Both the position numbers and the translations under genes were made by a program. From assembly GCF_050908995.1 (NCBI RefSeq), contig NC_135121.1, forward strand, positions 7,440,001-7,504,000: 64,000 bases of DNA. The letters are read 5' to 3'. The stretch comes from Andrena cerasifolii (lineage: Eukaryota; Arthropoda; Insecta; Hymenoptera; Andrenidae). Each line of letters starts with the position of its first letter. Position 1 is the first letter of the stretch. The notes beneath the pieces were generated by a model. That model had not been told where the DNA came from. It saw only the letters and a program-made list of their open reading frames with translations, and made no database searches. This document shows positions 59,976 through 64,000 of this stretch, in pieces.

Positions 59976-62600
59976 GTCGTGACCGGTAGGGATGAATCGA
60001 TACCGCCACGGCATTGGTACAAAAGTATCGAGTATATACTTGTATTTGCTTGTACCGTTTCATCCCTAATGACCGGTCGACAATATGTTAATTATACCAC
60101 TCACTATTAAATAACCCATTAACACCTTAACGACACACTGAATTCCAGAAAACCGTTAAGAAATTGCAACCCCTTTTATGCCTCTATTTTACTATATACA
60201 TGTTCATAAACTGGAATGAAACACTGTTATCCCCAAGGAAAGGCGTTCGCTTTAAAACGATTTTATTTATTCTATCGAACGTAATATCGCGGAGGGTGGG
60301 TCTTAAGGTATTAGACAACCTTGTAAAACAACAAGAAATAAAATATACCCAATAGAAATAAAGCTACTTTTCTTTAACAATTAATTAAACTCTTCAAACT
60401 AGATTTACTGAATTTCAGATCATTGAGGATAGCTTTCTGTCCAAGTTTACCTATTACACCTAAAGAAGCATTTTTTCAAAACCCCGCGGCAGTGAAAGTA
60501 AATGTCACTTTTTCTTTAATCCCGAAATGTCTCTGGCTCGAGCTCGATTACGTTTCGCGAAAGGCCCCCCGGGGTCCGAGGGTACGCGAGCCTCGAGCGT
60601 TTCGCGTTACGCTCAACCGACCCGTGTTGGGTTTAACCGAGACGTTGGCTTCGCGTATCTGGGTTCAGCCTAAATAGGTAATTCAACCTGTAGGTATAAC
60701 CTGATCGGATGTCGCTCGACTGTACGCCAAACTGGAGTATTCGAAATTGCGGAAAGAAACCGGGGTGGGAGGGTACGCGACACCTTGTACTTAACTTGTT
60801 CACTTGGAGGGGAGGTATGATTCGCTGGTAATACGAGAGGGGTGAGTGTAATATTTGCCGCGGGTAAAGCGAGTTAATTTGCCTGCAAAACAGTGGAGAA
60901 TCGTTCAGTCGATTCGACAATTAGTCGATATTAAAGCAGATACGGCCAACACCACCCTCGTTCGAGCTATTCGACGCGCTCGAGCTTCTGTACGATGTAA
61001 TGGACACGATGAAGTTCCAACTACCAGTTCGATTTAAATACGAGGTTTATCAATTTCACGGTACGAATTTTATGGCGAATCTCACCGACAAGACCGATTT
61101 CCCGACAGATTCTGAGCGTTTGAAAAATATGTTTTGGAACTTTATAGGTTCTGCACTAGGGTTTATACAAAAATTGATTTTTGAAAAAAAAAACGATTTT
61201 CGAATTCCACTATTCCCAAAAAAAAACGGTTAAACTCGTTTTCGAATTTTCACAAAAATATAATTAAAATAGTAGATAAATAAATATTTGTACCTATTTT
61301 CGAAATTGTAAGTTTCCTTAATATTGTGGAATTACAAAAATATAACAAAATAAAATATACTCTATCTATACAAAACCAAATAAAAAAATATATAATATAT
61401 CTAAAATCCGCACAAACCTACGTTTCTACAATTTTTGAGTTCGTTTAATATTTATGCATCTACAAAATATAACACAATAAAATAGACTGCATACAAAACC
61501 AAATGAAAAAAATCTAAAATAACTAAAATCCGTACACAATATAAATCTTTTAAAAAGTGGTTCCAAATTATAAATCTTTATTCCATTTAGTATTTTTTTC
61601 TGAAAATATGTACTCATGAAGATTAGTTTTACAGTAAACCTGCTACAATATGCTTGTATCCGAGGCCATTTCAAGTCAAAATGTTAACGTTTTTAATTAA
61701 ATAATTAATTCATTTCTTCGTATCAATTCTAGTATATATAACCGGTTTTTTAAATTTAAAACCTGGTTTTTGAATTTTACAAATTTATAAATAAAAACCG
61801 GTTCTTAACCTCGCTTTTTAAAGCCCGACAAACTCTATTCTGCACTAAACCTATAAAAGAAGAAAATTATGAAAATGACAACTACGAAATGGCGATTTTC
61901 AAAACCGTGCGTTTTGAAAAAAGATGTGGTAGACACAGATGAAGTTTTTGTTTCTTTTCAACAAGAATAAGAGTTTTTATTAACTCCAAGTTAGGTTCAG
62001 GCCGAAACTACACATTTTGTGAACATGCTCGAATTTCATTTAAATCAATTGGAACCTCCATTTTTGAGTTACAACTGCAAAACGAAAGAAAATTTTTTAA
62101 AACAGGCCTTTACTGATCCACCTATGGCGTCATATATAATGCATATTTTTAACCAAACAAAAATATTTTTTTTTTTAAGTTTATGATGTTAATAAACTTT
62201 GTATCAAAGGATAAAGCTCCGATTAATCTCTTCGTAATTAATAGAAAAGGAAATGCTTCATTTTCGTTAAAAACAACTGTCTACCTAGCACCTTTAAGGA
62301 GATATCGCGAGTACGATAACGCAAGGTTAATAGGGCCTCGGTGACGTTTTCGCAAGAGCTGGTTCTAGTGTTTGCAAAAGGAGAAAGCGAAGAGCATTTA
62401 TAAGCTGGAATAATTTCAGCGACGAGTATATTGTTACGCATTACCCAAGACGCATCCTCGATATTAATAGACCCGAAGACGTTACATTACCTCGAGCTTA
62501 TCAAAAGACTCGAGCCACTCTGATTATTGTTCGAAACTACAGAAGAGCCGCGAGGCTTCGGAATCGCCTCGGGGCTCGAACAATAGGTCTGCCGATTCGA
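59976..62600. other. AT-rich gene-poor DNA
   Basis: Low-complexity AT-rich sequence at 61150-61850 and otherwise unremarkable DNA. No exon, RNA gene or recognised repeat is supported. Confidence 0.35.
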
Positions 62601-62950
62601 AAGGGGACAGTGGCTGGACTGGATTGGAGCATCGCGAAGATTCAGCGCCCATCGATGATGGTCGATCAATGGGACCGTTCCGTCGCGGCCCGCCGATTGC
62701 CGGCGAGACGTTTCGGAGCGGACGCGCTCCACGCTCCCGTCCCTCGAAGCAGAAGGCATTCCGATGCTCTAATCGCGGCGGATTGCGTGGTCAATCGATG
62801 GAAGCACGGTTTCATTGCCACTTTATCGTGTGCGGCTCTATAGTCGCGTAACTTCATCGCGGTCCTTGATCGTCGCGTTTCCTGATGAATCAGCGAAATT
62901 CTGACTTTCTGTTACACGCGCTGAAACGAATAACTATCGCGTTCGATTCG

Positions 62951-62970
62951 TTCTCTCTCTCTCTCTCTCC
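62951..62970. repeat. (CT)n tract
   Basis: Short uninterrupted CT repeats (GAGA-type on the other strand) about 80 bp before a TATA-like palindrome. GAGA elements accompany many insect promoters. Confidence 0.7.
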
Positions 62971-63026
62971 CTCTTTTCTCCGTCCCTCCGCGGCGGTTAC
63001 GCCTTGCATCGCGTGACCGCCATCCC

Positions 63027-63048
63027 CGGGGGCCCATATATAGGGCCC
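63027..63048 (+). promoter_or_regulatory. Candidate core promoter: TATA sequence inside a GGGCCC palindrome
   Basis: GGGCCCATATATAGGGCCC is a near-perfect palindrome centred on a TATA-type sequence, preceded by a CT tract and followed by CpG-rich DNA. The arrangement suits a promoter, but the transcribed product is not identified. Confidence 0.3.
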
Positions 63049-63471
63049 GTTCGCTCGGCCGCCGACTTACAGCATCTGCAGCCGCTGGCGCGAGTGCATC
63101 GTCGGTCTTCGGAGGTCTCGTGTCCACGGCGAACCTTTGGGAACGTTTCCTTCCTCGCATCGAGTTCGCGCGAGTGCCAGGCATCGCCGATCGTAACCCT
63201 TGTGCCGTTCGGTAGGAAGATTACCGATATCCCGGCTACGATTGTCCCACGGTGTTCGTCCAGTGATTTCAAGGGGGGACAAAGGACTGCTCGGACCGCC
63301 GCGAGAAGAGGAGTCCCCCCTCCGGAAGGTGATCACGATCCGAAGTGACGATTCCCTCGAAGGGATCTACGGTTCACGACCGGCTCGAGTCTCCAGGGTG
63401 GTCCTGATCGAGTAATTGGGCGAGGGAGAAAGTACGAGAGAGGATCGTGACCCGGAGGAGGAACGAGTACC

Positions 63472-63480
63472 TATAAAAGG
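63472..63480 (+). promoter_or_regulatory. Candidate TATA box (TATAAAAGG)
   Basis: A consensus TATAAAAGG followed within about 30-40 bp by CpG-rich transcribed-looking DNA and, 450 bp on, a plus-strand ATG in an open frame that reaches the window end. It may drive a gene whose body lies beyond 64000 or an alternative promoter of the LDL-receptor-like gene. Confidence 0.4.
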
Positions 63481-63932
63481 CACCCAGTACGGCCCGGTGG
63501 ATCGGGAGATTTTATTCTGACGAGATAGCACAGGCCGTCGAAGCTCGGGGGATGCTCTGAATAGCAGGCTGTCGGGGTGTTGTCTCGGTGGTATCTGCGC
63601 TCTTGCCTCGTTGCCTCGACCTGGCACAGTTTCCGCGGCACGGTGATCGCGTGCGCGTTTTATCGCGGCAGCCGTTTCGCTGGTACCCGCTCGAAGCTCG
63701 GGCAACGGCGACGGGACGGTTCCTTTGCTGGCCGATATTAAACGGCTGAGGCGAGGGCCGGTAGAGTGCAACCGCGCTGGGAGCTTCTCTATTGGATCAG
63801 GCGGCGATTAAAGTAGAGGCTGGCCGAAAGGTGCACGGAGGCGCGGGGAACGCGGGGAACACGGATACTCGCGATTAGGCCCTGCACGCGCACCCACCCT
63901 TCGCGGCCCCGAAATCGCCAACCGCGGCGAGC

Positions 63933-64000
63933 ATGCGGTTCGTCGGCTGCGCGACGCGCCTCTTGGACGCGTCCCAGAGCAGGTGCACGCTGATGCAACT
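63933..64000 (+). CDS. Possible first coding exon running off the window end
   Basis: An ATG followed by 22 open codons (MRFVGCATRLLDASQSRCTL...) reaches the last base. It lies downstream of a TATAAAAGG sequence in CpG-rich DNA. No family is recognised and the stretch is too short to judge; the opposite strand is also open here. Confidence 0.2.
   Translation, partial: MRFVGCATRLLDASQSRCTLMQ

Noticed and set aside
61143..61858. Possible element between two TATAGGTT-containing sequences
   Set aside because: The matching words are very short and the inner sequence is simple AT-rich DNA; likely coincidence.
1..64000. CRISPR arrays, tRNA genes, bacterial operons, integrated viral genes
   Set aside because: No regular spacer array, no convincing tRNA A/B box pair with cloverleaf, and no viral structural or polymerase motifs were seen; the window is animal nuclear DNA.

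Overview
The window looks like nuclear DNA of an insect, most likely a hymenopteran (ant, bee or wasp). Its genes are split by short GT-AG introns and encode proteins with clear animal orthologues. AT-rich gene-bearing stretches alternate with CpG-rich blocks, and compact inverted-repeat transposons are abundant. A REC8-type meiotic kleisin argues against a fly. No lineage is proven from sequence alone.

Layout. 1-1133 (+): 3' exons of an RZ-type RGS protein (RGS17/19/20, Drosophila double hit). 1134-9679: long non-coding stretch with two palindromic elements. 13440-9680 (-): a 13-exon REC8 cohesin kleisin. 14327-19636 (+): TRAPPC8 in 10 exons, about 1439 aa. 21787-21228 (-): DNAL4-like dynein light chain, 102 aa. 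22626-24938 (+): CIAO3/NARFL Fe-S assembly factor in 7 exons, 480 aa. 27596-26636 (-): a Josephin-family deubiquitinase in 4 exons, 234 aa. 28493-29627 (+): WDR83/MORG1 in 4 exons, 304 aa. 30896-35842 (+): signal-peptide exon and first LDL-receptor class A exon of a secreted or membrane receptor; no further class A exon is visible before 64000. 35843-64000: gene-poor, rich in repeats, with several CpG-rich promoter-like blocks near the end.

The genes form divergent pairs (REC8/TRAPPC8, DNAL4/CIAO3, JOSD/WDR83) that probably share bidirectional promoters, and convergent pairs between them. They are mostly unrelated housekeeping functions (vesicle tethering, cytosolic Fe-S assembly, deubiquitination, splicing/MAPK scaffold, dynein) plus one meiotic gene, so this is not a functional cluster.

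The most unusual content is mobile DNA. At least seven TTAA-flanked inverted-repeat elements are visible; two pairs abut and share a single TTAA. There is a head-to-head inverted piggyBac transposase remnant, a hAT-type MITE with a perfect 8-bp target duplication, a two-copy MITE family of which one copy lies directly behind a splice donor of CIAO3, two decayed mariner transposase tails, a 5S-rRNA-like sequence, a degenerate ~190-bp tandem repeat and several long hairpins. All exon boundaries were read by eye from splice consensus, phase and similarity to remembered family sequences; no search was run.
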